The notes under the pieces were generated by a model that saw only the letters and a list, made by a program, of their open reading frames with translations, was not told the DNA's origin and did not search any database. The translations under genes and the position numbers were made by a program. This document shows positions 41,622 to 52,137 of a stretch of DNA of 64,000 nt, in pieces. Within the stretch, counting starts at the first letter, position 1; each line of letters opens with the position of its first letter. This DNA is from Thecaphora thlaspeos (taxonomy: Eukaryota; Basidiomycota; Ustilaginomycetes; Urocystidales; Glomosporiaceae). The stretch covers positions 62,001 to 126,000 of the forward strand of contig UWYS01000012.1 in NCBI GenBank assembly GCA_900291925.1. Reading direction: 5' to 3'.

Positions 41622-44377
41622 ATGCCCGCAAACAGCGCCCACGTCGACCCCTTCGTCGCCCATCGCTATCATAGCATCGCACACCCGCTTCATCCCTCGG
41701 TAACAGCCACGCCCCTTGTTCATGAAGGCGTACCGCCACCACCACAGACCACCCTTTCCTCCTTCCCTCCCCCTTCCGACGCCGCCGCAGCCACTTCGTA
41801 CAAGCAGCTCAAGGAAGCATGGATCGCAGACCGCTCTGGCGGCTCCATACATCGCATCAACCTCCTCACCCTCACCATGATCACAACCTACGCACTGTGG
41901 GCCGTACTGAGAGCCAGCAGCCTCCGCTTCGTACGCCAGGCCGATCAGCGGCCAGCATCGTCCACAAGCGCGCCCCTCAGACTCATCCTACGGACGACAT
42001 TGGCTCTCTCAGACTGGCAGCTCGAGTTTGCCCTCCTTGTCTTTCCCATCATCGCAGCACACACCATACTCGCGCATCGCCTCCTCCTCCTCAACGCCGT
42101 GGTGGCATCGCTCGCCGCCTACATCAACATCGAGACATCCCAGCGCCCGCTCTTCGGCAGCAGTAACGGCATCATAAACAGCAAGGGCAAGGGCAACGCC
42201 GATACAACCCCATCCACCAGGAAGAGGCACTGGTCAAAGCGGGTCTCGGACGACGAAGACGACCTAGATGGCCTCGACACCGACCTCGCTGTGCTCGAGC
42301 GGTACCGCGACGACAGCACGGCCGACTTTGAGCCGCCAATACGCGTCTCGATCGACTCGGCCGCCGATGCCGCTCACGCCGCCGCCGCTCCGCCCGTCCC
42401 TTACTCGGGTCCATCGGACGATGCAGATTCTGAGCTCGCCTTCTACCAGTCGTCGCCCCTCAGCCCGCTTCTCGGCACCTCGGCCTCCAGCAGCGGCGAC
42501 TTCCGGCGTTCGTCGGAAGACGCCCAGGCCTCTCTTCGAGGCTCGCTGGCCGACGTCAGGCAAACCATAGGCCGAGCTATGCGGGCCGATCTCGCGCTCT
42601 CGACCTCCTACGCCTCGACCTCCGCACCTGGGACCCGTGTCTCGTCACCGCTGTTGGGAAGCCGAGGCGGACCGGGATCGAGCGACCATCGTTCCTCGCT
42701 CTCGTCCTCGCCGCTCTCGCCGCTGGCTCGCAGCGTCATTGATCCGCTGGACGGCATCAGGCGGACTGCTAACGCCGCCACAACGGCGACGACCAGCGCC
42801 CCTACGGCTGACTCGACCAATGCCTCGCTCTTTGTCCGCGAGCAGCCGTTCCTCACCGTCTACCGCTCCCACATGATGCTCGTCACCGTCATCTGCATCC
42901 TCGCCGTCGACTTCCCCGCATTTCCGAGGGAGTTTGCCAAGTGCGAGTCGTGGGGCACCAGCCTGGTGAGCCTTCAGAGTCCGCTGCGTGGAGGAAGAGA
43001 GAGAGCGGCTTTGTCCTGGCGCGCTTGCTGACCAGCTTTGCTCTTCTGGCCGTGTATCCCTTCTTCGTTGCGCCCACAGATGGATCTGGGGGTAGGCTCC
43101 TTTGTCTTTTCGCTCGGCATCGTCTCCGCCCTGCCTTTCCTTCGCTCGCCCAAGACTCGCTTCGCACCGCTCAGGGGCCAGCTGCTGTGCGACCTGAAGC
43201 GAACTCTGCCCCTGATCGCGCTCGGTATGGTCCGCATCGTCATGGTCAAGGGCGTCGAGTATCCTGTGAGTAGCACGGACGGCTGGCAACGAGGCTTCCA
43301 TCAGTTCCTCTTGCCTCTGACTCTGTCTCTCTGTCGCTCTATTCCTTTATCCCCCTTTGCAGGAGCACGTCACGGAGTACGGTGTCCACTGGAACTTCTT
43401 CTTCACCTTGGCGCTCCTCCCCTTCTCGGCCACCCTCTCGCGGCCCTTATCTCGGATGGTGCGAAACACCCACATCGGCCTTACGCTCACCGTGCTACAT
43501 CAGCTCTTGCTTAAGCTGACCTCGCTCGAGTCGTGGGCGCTCTCCTCGACGACACCTCGCGACACGCTCTTGCGACAGAACAAAGAGGGTCTCGCCAGCC
43601 TACCCGGCTACCTCGCCATTTTCCTGCTCGGTCTCGACCTGGGCCACTATGTGCTGCCGCTCGATCCATACTTTGCGCACAGGAAGCTGAATAAGAGACG
43701 GATGAAGGCGAAACCGGGCAAGCTGGCAATGGTGCTGGCGAGTTTGGGCGTGCTGTGGTGGAGTGGGTATGGGGCGGCTAGTCTGGTGGGGTTGGAGACA
43801 AGCAGGCGATTGGTGAGTGGGCGTGGACGCCTGAGTGTCGTTCGAGCTTGACGAACTGGAGACGGAGGTGCGCTGACGCTATCCCTGTTCCTTGACGAGC
43901 GCAGGCCAACCTCTCATACGTCCTCTGGGTGACGGCATTCAACACGACGCTGCTGCTCGCTTACGTTCTCGTCTACATCTTCCTACTGAAGCCCGTCGAG
44001 CCCAAAACACAGCGGATCCAACAAGCGAACGGAGTCCGCTCAACACACGCAGCGACGGCGAGTGATATCACGCCTCGACTCCTGTCGGACCTGAACCGTC
44101 ACTCGTTGATTGTCTTCCTAGCTGTAAGTCCATCCTCCGTCTCCTCTATAATGATGTCGTGACGGTAGGATCTTGGGCTGACCCGAGCCAGCGTGCCGTT
44201 TGGCTTCTGTTCGTATGTGCTGGTCAGGCCAATCTCTTGACAGGCCTGGTCAACGTCTCGATGGAAACCATGTATACTGCCGACTGGAAGGCGGTGCTGG
44301 TCTTGACCGGGTATACTGCGCTTAGCTGTGGAGTGGCAAGCTTGTTGAGTAGGTTGGGCTGGAAGCTGAAATTGTAG
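41622..44377 (+). CDS. GWT1: GPI-anchor inositol acyltransferase GWT1 (PIG-W)
   Basis: ER membrane enzyme that acylates the inositol of glucosaminyl-phosphatidylinositol, the third step of GPI-anchor synthesis. Five exons: 41622-42965, 43080-43265, 43363-43812, 43905-44123 and 44228-44377. All four introns are phase 0 with GTGAGC, GTGAGT, GTGAGT and GTAAGT donors. Total 782 residues with about 12-13 hydrophobic helices. Family blocks: [40 protein letters not shown] followed by [53 protein letters not shown] and [17 protein letters not shown]. The chain is far longer than the roughly 490-residue yeast enzyme. A disordered Ser/Ala/Asp-rich insertion (about residues 185-395) lies in a loop between early helices, and there is an extended N-terminus. 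Another GPI gene (PIG-P) lies 3.7 kb downstream. Confidence 0.93.
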
Positions 44378-44882
44378 CTAGAGCGGGCTGGGTCGAACAT
44401 CGAGAGACGTAACATTCCAGACTACTGGAAGGCGATGATTTCGTGGTTCAGTGGTCAGTCCCTCGACTCTCGATGGAGTGCGAGGTGGGGCTCCTAATTC
44501 CTTAGCCTCGCGTCCACCTCTCTTGTTTGATCATGTCCAGCGTCTGGTGGCGATAGTGCACGGATCGACGTGAAAGGTCCAACGGGGGACGCCAAGTGAC
44601 GGACATGGCAGATCACGTGACGTTTAGGACGCGGCGATAGACGCGTCGGGACTCGGGGTGCGCGGGCGTGTATGTGTTACTTTTTTAGCATGTCCATCCG
44701 CTTGCCCCCACCTTTTCTTTCTCTTGCCCACCACCAACCATTACCCCATCTCTTTCCCCTCGTCGACCATCTATACCCGACACTGCACCACGGGCAACCT
44801 CAACATACCCCATACACATCACTGCTACCAGCGAAGGGCACAACAGTCGAAAGAAAGAAAGAAGAAAGGAGAAGATCCAACG
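44378..44882. other. Intergenic region GWT1 / HMMR-like gene
   Basis: 500 bp. It contains the GWT1 3' flank and a C/A-rich leader for the next gene. Nothing further is recognised. Confidence 0.55.
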
Positions 44883-47879
44883 ATGTTTTCCAAAGCTCCT
44901 CGGTTTCCCAGTCGACGTGAGTGTCCATCCTCCCTCTCGCTGGACGATATGAGTGGTGTAGCTGATATCGATCTCGACCTTGGTATCATCCAACGAACGA
45001 TACATCACAGCGATCGACAGCATTCCGGGTCCGAACGCATACGATCCGACGGAACCCCAAGCGCATTGGAAACAGGGTATCTTTCCTGACCACCCAGCCA
45101 CCCAGCCTCGCAAAGCCTCCTCGACGAGCGACGCCAAAAGAGTCCTCTCGACATCGTCAAAGGCAAACTTACCCCCTCCATCCACCAACATAACCTCCAC
45201 GACAGTGACGACACACAAACATCTTTCGAAACTCGAACTTCAACTAAGTCGAACCACCACAGCCCTGCAAGACCTACAACGTGTCAAGACCCAACTGGAA
45301 AACGAAAAGACTTCTCTAGCTACCGAGTTGAGGTTGACGCAGCAGAGAGAGATAAATTTCAAGACGTCACTGGAGAAGAGCGAAAAGTACGCTGCGGGTC
45401 TTAAAGACAAGTCGAGTCGGTACAATGAATTGCAGGGACGTCTGGAGGAGTTGCAGCGAGTCCACATCGAGTCAAAGGAAAAAAGGGCGAGGGAGAATAA
45501 AGAAGTCGTAAAGTCGCTCGAGACGGAACGGGAAAAGAGGAGAGCCGTCGAAGAGGAGAGAGATGTCCAGATGGCCAACATGCGGTCGGAGGTCGATAGG
45601 TGGAAGAGCAAGGTGCAAAAGGTGGAAGAAGAGGGCGCCAAACGCCGCGAGGAAGATCAGAGGAAGATGCAAAAGATGGAAAGCGAAGCGACAAGACACA
45701 GAGAGGCCGAGGCCCTGTTGAGGACGCAACTGCACAAAGCCGAACAGGAAACGACGAACCTCTTCAGCAAGCTCGAAGAGGAACGCAAGTCACATCGCCA
45801 CTCGACGGACGAGCAGACGGGGACACTGCGGCGCGAATTGGAGCAGGAACGGCTTCGACTACGACAGGCCCTACTCGAACGCGACGAGATGCAAGAGCAG
45901 CTCGACCACCTCGAACGACAAGGCGAGCAAGACGACGAGGCGTACGCGCACAACCTCGCCGTCATCGCCAAGGCTAGCGGTCTAGCAGTGACGCAGGCGA
46001 GCGAGGCGGCCGAACACGAACTCAAGAGGTTGCAAGAGCGGCTGCTGGAGGCGAGGCTCAACGAGTTGAAGCTCCAGACGTTGGTACAGCAGCAGACGGA
46101 GCAGATTCATGAAGTCGTCTGCGTCGTACACCAGGTACAGGACGACCGAGATGCCGCCAAGTTTGCAGCTAGGACGACCGAAGAGGACCTCAAGACGCTG
46201 TTGGACGAAAGGCGGGCGGACCGACGTCTCGATGACGAGATCAGGGCCGAGATGCCGTTGGATGACGATAAGGATGCAGGCGATGTCAGCGATCTGTTTG
46301 CGTCGGACACCGTCGGGGTCGAGATGACACTCGATCAAGCCCTCTCGGACCTTTGCACGCAAACCGCACGCCTCACCCTGTTCCAATCGGAGATTTCGTC
46401 TCTGCACAATCACCTTCTCTCATCCGTATCCGATCGCAAGAGCATCGAGACGAAGCTGGTCGACCTTCGCGCGCAGCTTGACGTCGCCCACGCCGAGAGC
46501 GCCGCGAAACAGACTCAACTCGACCTCGTCGCCGACCGAGTCGGCCAAGAGGAAGAGTTGAAGGCGCGCATCAAGGTGGCGCAAGACGAGGCCGTCGAGG
46601 CCAAGAGACAGTTGAAGAGCCAGAGGGAGGCGAACAAAGCCTTGGCGGCTGCGTTGAACAATGCGAGGGTGGCAGAGGGAGCTTGGAGGGAGGAGAGGGA
46701 TAAGTGAGTTTCCCACCCTTATCGGTCTTGATACCGTCTCTGTCCAGATAGAGAGAGAGAAGGGGGGAGAAAGAGAACTGAAACGACTCTAACCTTCTTC
46801 CTTCACGCAGCCTGGCAGCGCACCTGGCCGAAGCAGAACCCTACATCGCCCTGTACACGGAGCTGTGTACGCAGACACGACTGCTTCTCTCACGCAACGC
46901 TCTTGCTGAATCGGAGCTCCAATCCCTCTCGGCGCTCAACTCTTCCCTGCTCGGTCATACGAACCCAGCGCAAAAGACCATGTACCTCGCCAAGATCCGA
47001 CAAGAGTTGGAAGAAACAAAACGAGAGAACGTCGAGCTACGCATCGAGGCGGAGGAGGAGAGGAGTTGGAGAGAGGAGATGGAGAGCGAGTTGAGGTGTT
47101 ACAAGGCGGTGGATGTCCCGTTACATATGAGGCCGAAGGTGGAGGTGAGGAGGATTAGGAGGGTGGAGGAGTTGGGTGGTAGCTTGAGGAGAAGGGTGGA
47201 AGAGGAGGTCGTACAAGAGGAGGATGAGGAGGGGGAGGAGGTGGTGGATGGGTCTTTGCGTCATTCTCTCCCGGCACCTGCACCTGCACCAGCGCCAACC
47301 GCAGCAACGACGACGACGACGACAAAGAAACTCTCCACCCGACCACGTGCCTCGTTGATCAACAGCGGTTCTCTCCGCATCTTCGCACCGACCTCTTCAA
47401 CGTCCTTCCATCCTTCATCGTCCACCTGCGCCTCTTCCTCTCTCCTCCCCGTCTCTTCTTCAGAAGGTACGAAAAAGGCACGACGAACCTCAGATCTCCC
47501 ACGCAACGTCGCTACATCGCACTTGGAATCTTGCGAGTGCGCTGTTGCTGCGCCGATCGAGTCGACACCGCATACGAAACGACGTCTCAAGATGCGACCT
47601 TCCCTCGTTGGAGGCCAAGCTCGACGTGTTCCAGCAAAAACAACGACAACGACGACGACGACGGTGGGTGGCAAGGTGTTGCCAAGAGGTAGAGGATCAG
47701 ATGCAGCGGTAGCGAGGGGGAGGAAGAGTCAACTGACAATCATACAGGCAGGCGAGCAGGAGGAAAGTCTGAGTGTTAGCTTTGATCCGTACACCGTAAA
47801 CACCATGGCGAGAGGAAGTGGGTGGATAGACGAAGAGGTGGACGCTGAGATGACGTTGGATGAACTTGGACGACGATAG
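44883..47879 (+). CDS. HMMR-like long coiled-coil protein
   Basis: Three exons: 44883-44916, 45011-46703 and 46811-47879, giving 931 residues. Both introns (GTGAGT donors, CACAG and CGCAG acceptors) join in phase. The start MFSKAPRFPSRP and the following SIPGPNAYDPTEPQAHWKQG match the N-terminal signature of hyaluronan-mediated motility receptor proteins (Lys/Pro/Phe start, then PGPxxYxP). Residues about 80-610 are an almost continuous coiled coil rich in Glu, Lys, Arg and Leu. Near residue 620, SSLLGHTNPAQKTMYLAKIR matches the HMMR C-terminal 'LLGH.N..QK..HV.KL' block. The last 220 residues are disordered and basic. In animals HMMR binds microtubules and regulates spindle assembly; a spindle or microtubule role here is by analogy. 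The 34-nt first exon would be missed by simple gene callers. Confidence 0.8.
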
Positions 47880-48027
47880 TCTCGAACCGTTCCAGATGTA
47901 CGGTCTCGTCTTGCCTTTTTCTTTACCTAACACGTTTTCTCGTGTTTGTATTTGTTTTCTCCCTTTCCGTATCAACGACTGAATGAACGATGAGCAGCCA
48001 GCATCGTCCCCCCCCCCTTTTTTTTTT

Positions 48028-49655
48028 TCATTGCGATTCAACGATGGATGAAGGCGAGGAAGAACGTGAGAAGAGGTACAGTTCTCGACTGACCATACCG
48101 GGCGGGATGTCGTAGACGTCGTTCGAGAGCGGTCCCGACGTCCCGCCCGTCGAGTAGACGGTATGGCCTTCCAACGGGTGCGAAGCGGCAGGATGCAGCG
48201 GGACGGTGAGGATGTTGGCGTGTGTGTCTGCGGCGATAGCGAGGAGGGGGACGTCGAGGGCGTTAGGGTGAGTGCTAGGCTCGTTTCAGAAGGTTGTTGG
48301 GAGGGGGATGGGGTAGAAGGACGTACCGACTACGCCCGGAAGGTCTTCAAGGTCCGGAGTGTTGTAGAGATTCAGAGAGATGAAGCCGGCATAGATGGCC
48401 AGGAGGGCGACGAGCGACCAGGCTGGGAGGAGGTAGGCCCACTCGCTGTTGATGGACGTCCAATCCCAGCGTCCGCGCCCCAGCCAAGCCAGCCAAGCAG
48501 GGAAAGCAAGATCGAGGCAATCTGTCAGCCAAGTCATCCTAGCCTCTTGCCCTCTACCTCTCTCTCATGGTGCGCCCTTTGCTGCCGCCCAAGCACCGTC
48601 GACGCACCGGTTCGGATACCAGGCCAGGCCGATCTTTTGCAGCGCCCAGTCTGGCGTCAAGGCCCAGGCGATCCAGACGAGGTAGAGGAGCGTGGCAAAG
48701 ATGAAGAGGGCGAAGCCATAGTACTCGCCTGATGACGAGAGGCGAGCGGGCGCGACCGCATCGCGGGCCGACGAAGACGACGCTGAGAGGGTGGACTTTT
48801 CGACGTCGAGCAGGGCGTCCAGGCTGCGTTTGGATGGGTCGGGCGAGGCTTCGGTGGAGGGACAACGGACGATGGCCGAGAGAGAGTGGATGTGAAGCGA
48901 AAAGTCGCCGGCTTGTTTCTGTGAACGGACGTTAAAAGCGGGTCGCTCTGTCTGGGTCAGCTGCTGCGCTCGAAGCGAGGGAGGGCGTTGAGGGGAGGAA
49001 GAGGAGCAGGGAGGCTACTCACGCCAAAGTCGCTCCTGGCCATGATGCTCCACTCCTTTGTCCTTTCCGGTCTAAACTCGCCCGGATTCTCTGCGGGCCT
49101 GCCCCGGTAGAAAGGCTTGAAGTCGCTCCACTTGGCGTCAAAGGTGCAGTACTCGGTGTCCTTGTCGGCGTCGCTGGCGCGGGCATCGTCGCAGGGGAGC
49201 TGTACTTGCCACTGCCAGACGAGCTGGCTCTCTCTCCTTGCATCGGGACGGGTGGCGGGGAGGTGGGTCTTGATGTTGAAGACGTAGCGCGTCACATTGG
49301 CGGGCGTTGGCTTTAGCTGCTCGCGCTCTGCGAGCGGGGCAGAGGGTGGAAGCGGGATGGGGGGTCGCTTGCGAATGCGGAGGCGCAGACCTTGGAAGCG
49401 ATCCTTGACGAGCGAAACGGCCAAGGGATGATGGTTGGCCTGGGAAGCGAAGCCGGCAGCACCGAGGGCGGTGATGTCGAGGTGTCCGGAGAAGTGCAGC
49501 TCGCCGTGCTTTGTGATTGCGACGTGGCTGGTGCTCTTGCCGCCTCGCACGCGGTCGTCGATGGCGCTGAAGTGCGACACGTCCCACCGCTGCGCCGGCG
49601 GCTCTACGTGGCCGTCGTCCGGCACGTACAGTGCCACCTCGTCCTGGCCGAACAT
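48028..49655 (-). CDS. Fusion of a CIA30 domain to PIG-P (GPI N-acetylglucosaminyltransferase subunit)
   Basis: Four exons: 49655-49023, 48918-48608, 48445-48327 and 48227-48028, 420 residues. Introns of 104, 162 and 99 nt have GTGAGT, GTGCGT and GTACGT donors and acceptors ending CAG, and every junction keeps phase. Residues 1-230 are a CIA30 (NDUFAF1-like) domain: MFGQDEVALYVPDDG, SAIDDRVRGGKSTSHVAI, KEWSIMARSDFG|KQAGDFSL. A Ser/Ala/Asp-rich linker of about 50 residues follows with no stop. PIG-P then begins: GEYYGFALFIFATLLYLVWI, WYPNR|EWAYLLPAWSLVALL, ISLNLYNTPDLEDLPGVV, and an ending DVYDIPPGMVSRELYL. PIG-P is a two-helix ER subunit of the enzyme starting GPI synthesis; CIA30 helps assemble mitochondrial complex I. 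No ATG lies in the PIG-P frame before its first helix, so separate translation looks impossible without another start codon. The frame is also open upstream to an ATG at 49907. Confidence 0.8.
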
Positions 49656-50184
49656 GGTTGCGCGGGGGGCCAAGGTTCGACTGGTGGTCGGGGCGAGCAG
49701 GGTCGCCGCGTGGTCAGTGGGTGGGTGGTGGTAGGTCGAGCAGGTGCAAGAGCCCGACAGGGGGGAGGGGGAGAGGCGGCCCACCGGGCGAAAAAAGGCA
49801 AGACGTTGCGACCAAGGTGATGCAAGGTGCAGAGGAGCGACGAGCGACGTCGAGGGGCAAAAGCAAGCCAGCCCGGCGACAGCAGCACGACGAGTCGCCT
49901 CGGCCATGCGACGCGCTGCGGCAGGCAGAGCCTTTCAAAAACGCAACGCAACGCAACGCTGCTCGCTCTTCGCCATCACCAACAGCACCCACGCAATAAC
50001 TAACGACTCTCCAGACTCGCACGCGACAGCTGCGCTCAGAGCAAGCAGCCAAGCACCGCATTTCCACCACCACCACCACGCCATCTCTCTCCTCCAATCT
50101 CTACCCCCATCCCCATCCCCCTCCTGCCATCCTGCCGCGCTCCATTGCCCTCTCTATTGGCACTCCCACCGTCACACATCCAGA
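49656..50184. promoter_or_regulatory. Divergent promoter region; possible N-terminal extension of the minus-strand gene
   Basis: 530 bp between the start codons of the CIA30-PIG-P and HIT genes. The minus frame stays open to an ATG at 49907, encoding 84 Arg/Ser/Pro-rich residues almost free of acidic residues, which could act as a mitochondrial presequence or may simply be leader. The HIT side is C/A-rich with CACCACCACC runs. Confidence 0.45.
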
Positions 50185-51009
50185 ATGACATCGCACACCC
50201 TCGCGCAATTCGACGCTACCAAGTCTCTCTCCCGCGACCAGGCGCGGTCGAATTCAATGCAAGAATCCTGTTCCTTTTGCCGGATCGTCTCTACCTCGCT
50301 ACCCGCTCACATCCTCTACCAAGATGATGACTGCATCGCCTTTCTCGACATCCTTCCGCTACGACGCGGACATACGCTCGTCATACCCAAACAGCACGTC
50401 GCCACCATCTCTGCCCTCCAACCGCACCACGCTGCCACACTGGCGAAAGCTCTTCTAACCGTCACGCGCGCCGTTGGCAAAGGTAGGTGGTGGTGTCCAC
50501 GTCCAAGTGTCTCACCGACGTATCCTTCAAACGTGTCGTCTGATATCCCACTCTCTTGTTTTCCCATCCGTGCTGCATCGATGCTCCGATATTCGCTCAT
50601 CCTCCAAAAGCATTGAAAGATGATCGATTGCAGGTCATTGCAAACCAGATCTACGCCCAGGTCGTACCACATGTACGTCTTCCAACGTCAACCTTCACAC
50701 CTCCAACCATCCCCCTTCCTTGATCCTCACGAACCCCACACTATTCTCTTTGAGCTCATACCGTGTCGTCGTCTCGTCTTGCATCCCTATCAGGTCCACT
50801 TCCACATCGTACCGGCCCCTCCACTATCTTCTTCCTCCTCCCCTTCCTCCCGGTCCACAAAGCCAGAGAAAGACGCGACGTCCAAATCCTCCAATCCCAT
50901 GTCCCTACTGGGCCTCGGACATGGTCGTCAAGACTTAGACGACGACGAGGCAGAACAACTCGTCACGCTCATCAAAAGGGAGATCAACGTCACGCCGGCA
51001 AAGCTGTAG
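50185..51009 (+). CDS. HNT1: HIT-family nucleotide hydrolase, HINT type
   Basis: Histidine-triad proteins of this branch hydrolyse purine nucleoside phosphoramidates. Three exons, 50185-50482, 50611-50672 and 50794-51009, give 191 residues. Introns start GTAGGT and GTACGT. The correct exon 2 acceptor (AAAAG before 50611) was chosen because it gives RAVGKALKDDRLQVIANQ in frame; a later CAG at 50634 breaks the frame. Conserved parts: CSFCRIVSTSLPAHILYQDD, FLDILPLRRGHTLVIPKQH, and the triad QVVPHVHFHIVP (H-x-H-x-H). Exon 2 is only 62 nt. After the triad comes a Ser/Pro/Lys-rich insertion absent from compact HINT proteins, then a helical tail DDDEAEQLVTLIKREI. FHIT was considered, but the CSFC start and triad context fit HINT/HNT1 better. 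Confidence 0.9.
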
Positions 51010-51195
51010 TATCACGTCGCTGCCTTGTCAGGCCACGTAGAAGCGCCCGTGTTCCTGATCGAAGCGTCCCCGAACCCGTCCTCTATGCACACTCCACTCT
51101 GCCTCGATTTGTTGGTGTCTGTCGGTCTAGTTGATGCTTTGCAGTCGCCCACTCCTACGTACAAGCGCTTGCAACGTGTCCGCCCGTCAAGCCAC

Positions 51196-52137
51196 CTACT
51201 CGCTGGCCCTCTTGACCTTGAGATCTGACAGGTCAATCTGCGTGCCCGGGGCGAGGCCGTGGGGCGATGCCTGCTCAAATGCCCTGCAGCGGTGGGGAAC
51301 AAGTGTGACAGGATGCGCGCAAGGTTGCGAAGAGGGAAGAAGAGGCAAGCATCAGCGGGTCGGTCCATCGTCGTCTCTCCGGCCTCGTCATGATACCGCA
51401 GGCTGCGCGCTCCGCACCCTCTCCCTCCGTCCACCTCCAACTCTCCCGGCAAAGCGAAAGCGGACGACTCACTGGGGGAATCTGAGCCTGTGGACCGGCG
51501 GCCTCTCTGCGTCCTGCAACAGCAACTTCTCCTCGGCCTTGTCCCTGGCCATCTCGAGGTGACGCAGGTTCCTCTCCTTCCACACCAAGCTGGGCGTCGA
51601 CCAGTGCTCGATATAGCGCGTCAGCCACGGCTTCACCTCGCCCTCGGTGTGCAGGTTGTCCTCGCTCTCGTTGCCCGGCGCTGACTTGCCCGACGAAGAG
51701 GCGCGCGAAGGGTGCGGGTCCGCGTGCAGCACAGAGATCCGGTAAAGGCTTACGCCCGCGATGCCCGCTAGCAGCGTGTAGCCCCAGATCGGTGCGGTGA
51801 AGCCTGTGCGGGGGGGCGAGCGGAGGGAGGTAGCAAGCAGAAGAGGAGGAAGCGGCGGCGGGTCAGCCTACGCCATCAAGGAGTCGCTTGCGGTCTCGGC
51901 GAGATACGAAGCGAGGGAGCAACAGCTCAGAGCTTGCGGGATCGGCGACGCACCTTCGGAAGGGTACTCGTCGTCGGCGGCGGCAGAGGAAGAGGCGGTA
52001 GAGGGCTGGGCACCCCTGACGGCCTTGGTGGAATGGACGGATCGGACCGCCTGGAAGGACGACGAGGCGAGTACCGAAGACTTCGACGAGGCGAGCGCAA
52101 CGCGCTGCAGCGCCCTTGATGCCGTGACGGGCGCCAT
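51196..52137 (-). CDS. Small mitochondrial inner-membrane protein, likely fungal complex I accessory subunit (17.8 kDa type)
   Basis: Three exons: 52137-51954, 51803-51473 and 51283-51196, 200 residues. Introns start GTGCGT and GTGAGT, end CACAG and TGCAG, and both join in phase (SEG|FTAPIWGY and RFPQ|AFEQASPHG). The first 45 residues (MAPVTASRALQRVALASS...) are Ser/Ala/Arg-rich without acidic residues, a clear mitochondrial presequence. One hydrophobic helix follows (WGYTLLAGIAGVSLYRISVL). Then comes a conserved soluble part with KPWLTRYIEHWSTPSLVW, HLEMARDKAEEKLLLQDA and RPPVHRLRFPQ. This arrangement resembles the Neurospora 17.8 kDa NADH-ubiquinone oxidoreductase subunit from memory of that family. 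The mitochondrial location is firmer than the exact subunit name. Confidence 0.75.

Noticed and set aside
44980..45010. Translation through the first intron of the HMMR-like gene as part of one long exon
   Set aside because: The GTGAGT donor at 44917 and CACAG acceptor at 45010 join MFSKAPRFPSR to PIDSIPGPNAYDP in phase, matching the HMMR start.
48286..48537. Free-standing 83-residue minus-strand frame as an independent PIG-P gene
   Set aside because: It lacks the first PIG-P helix, and its first half is intron; the acceptor CAACAG before 48445 joins WYPNR to EWAYLLPAW in phase with the upstream exon.
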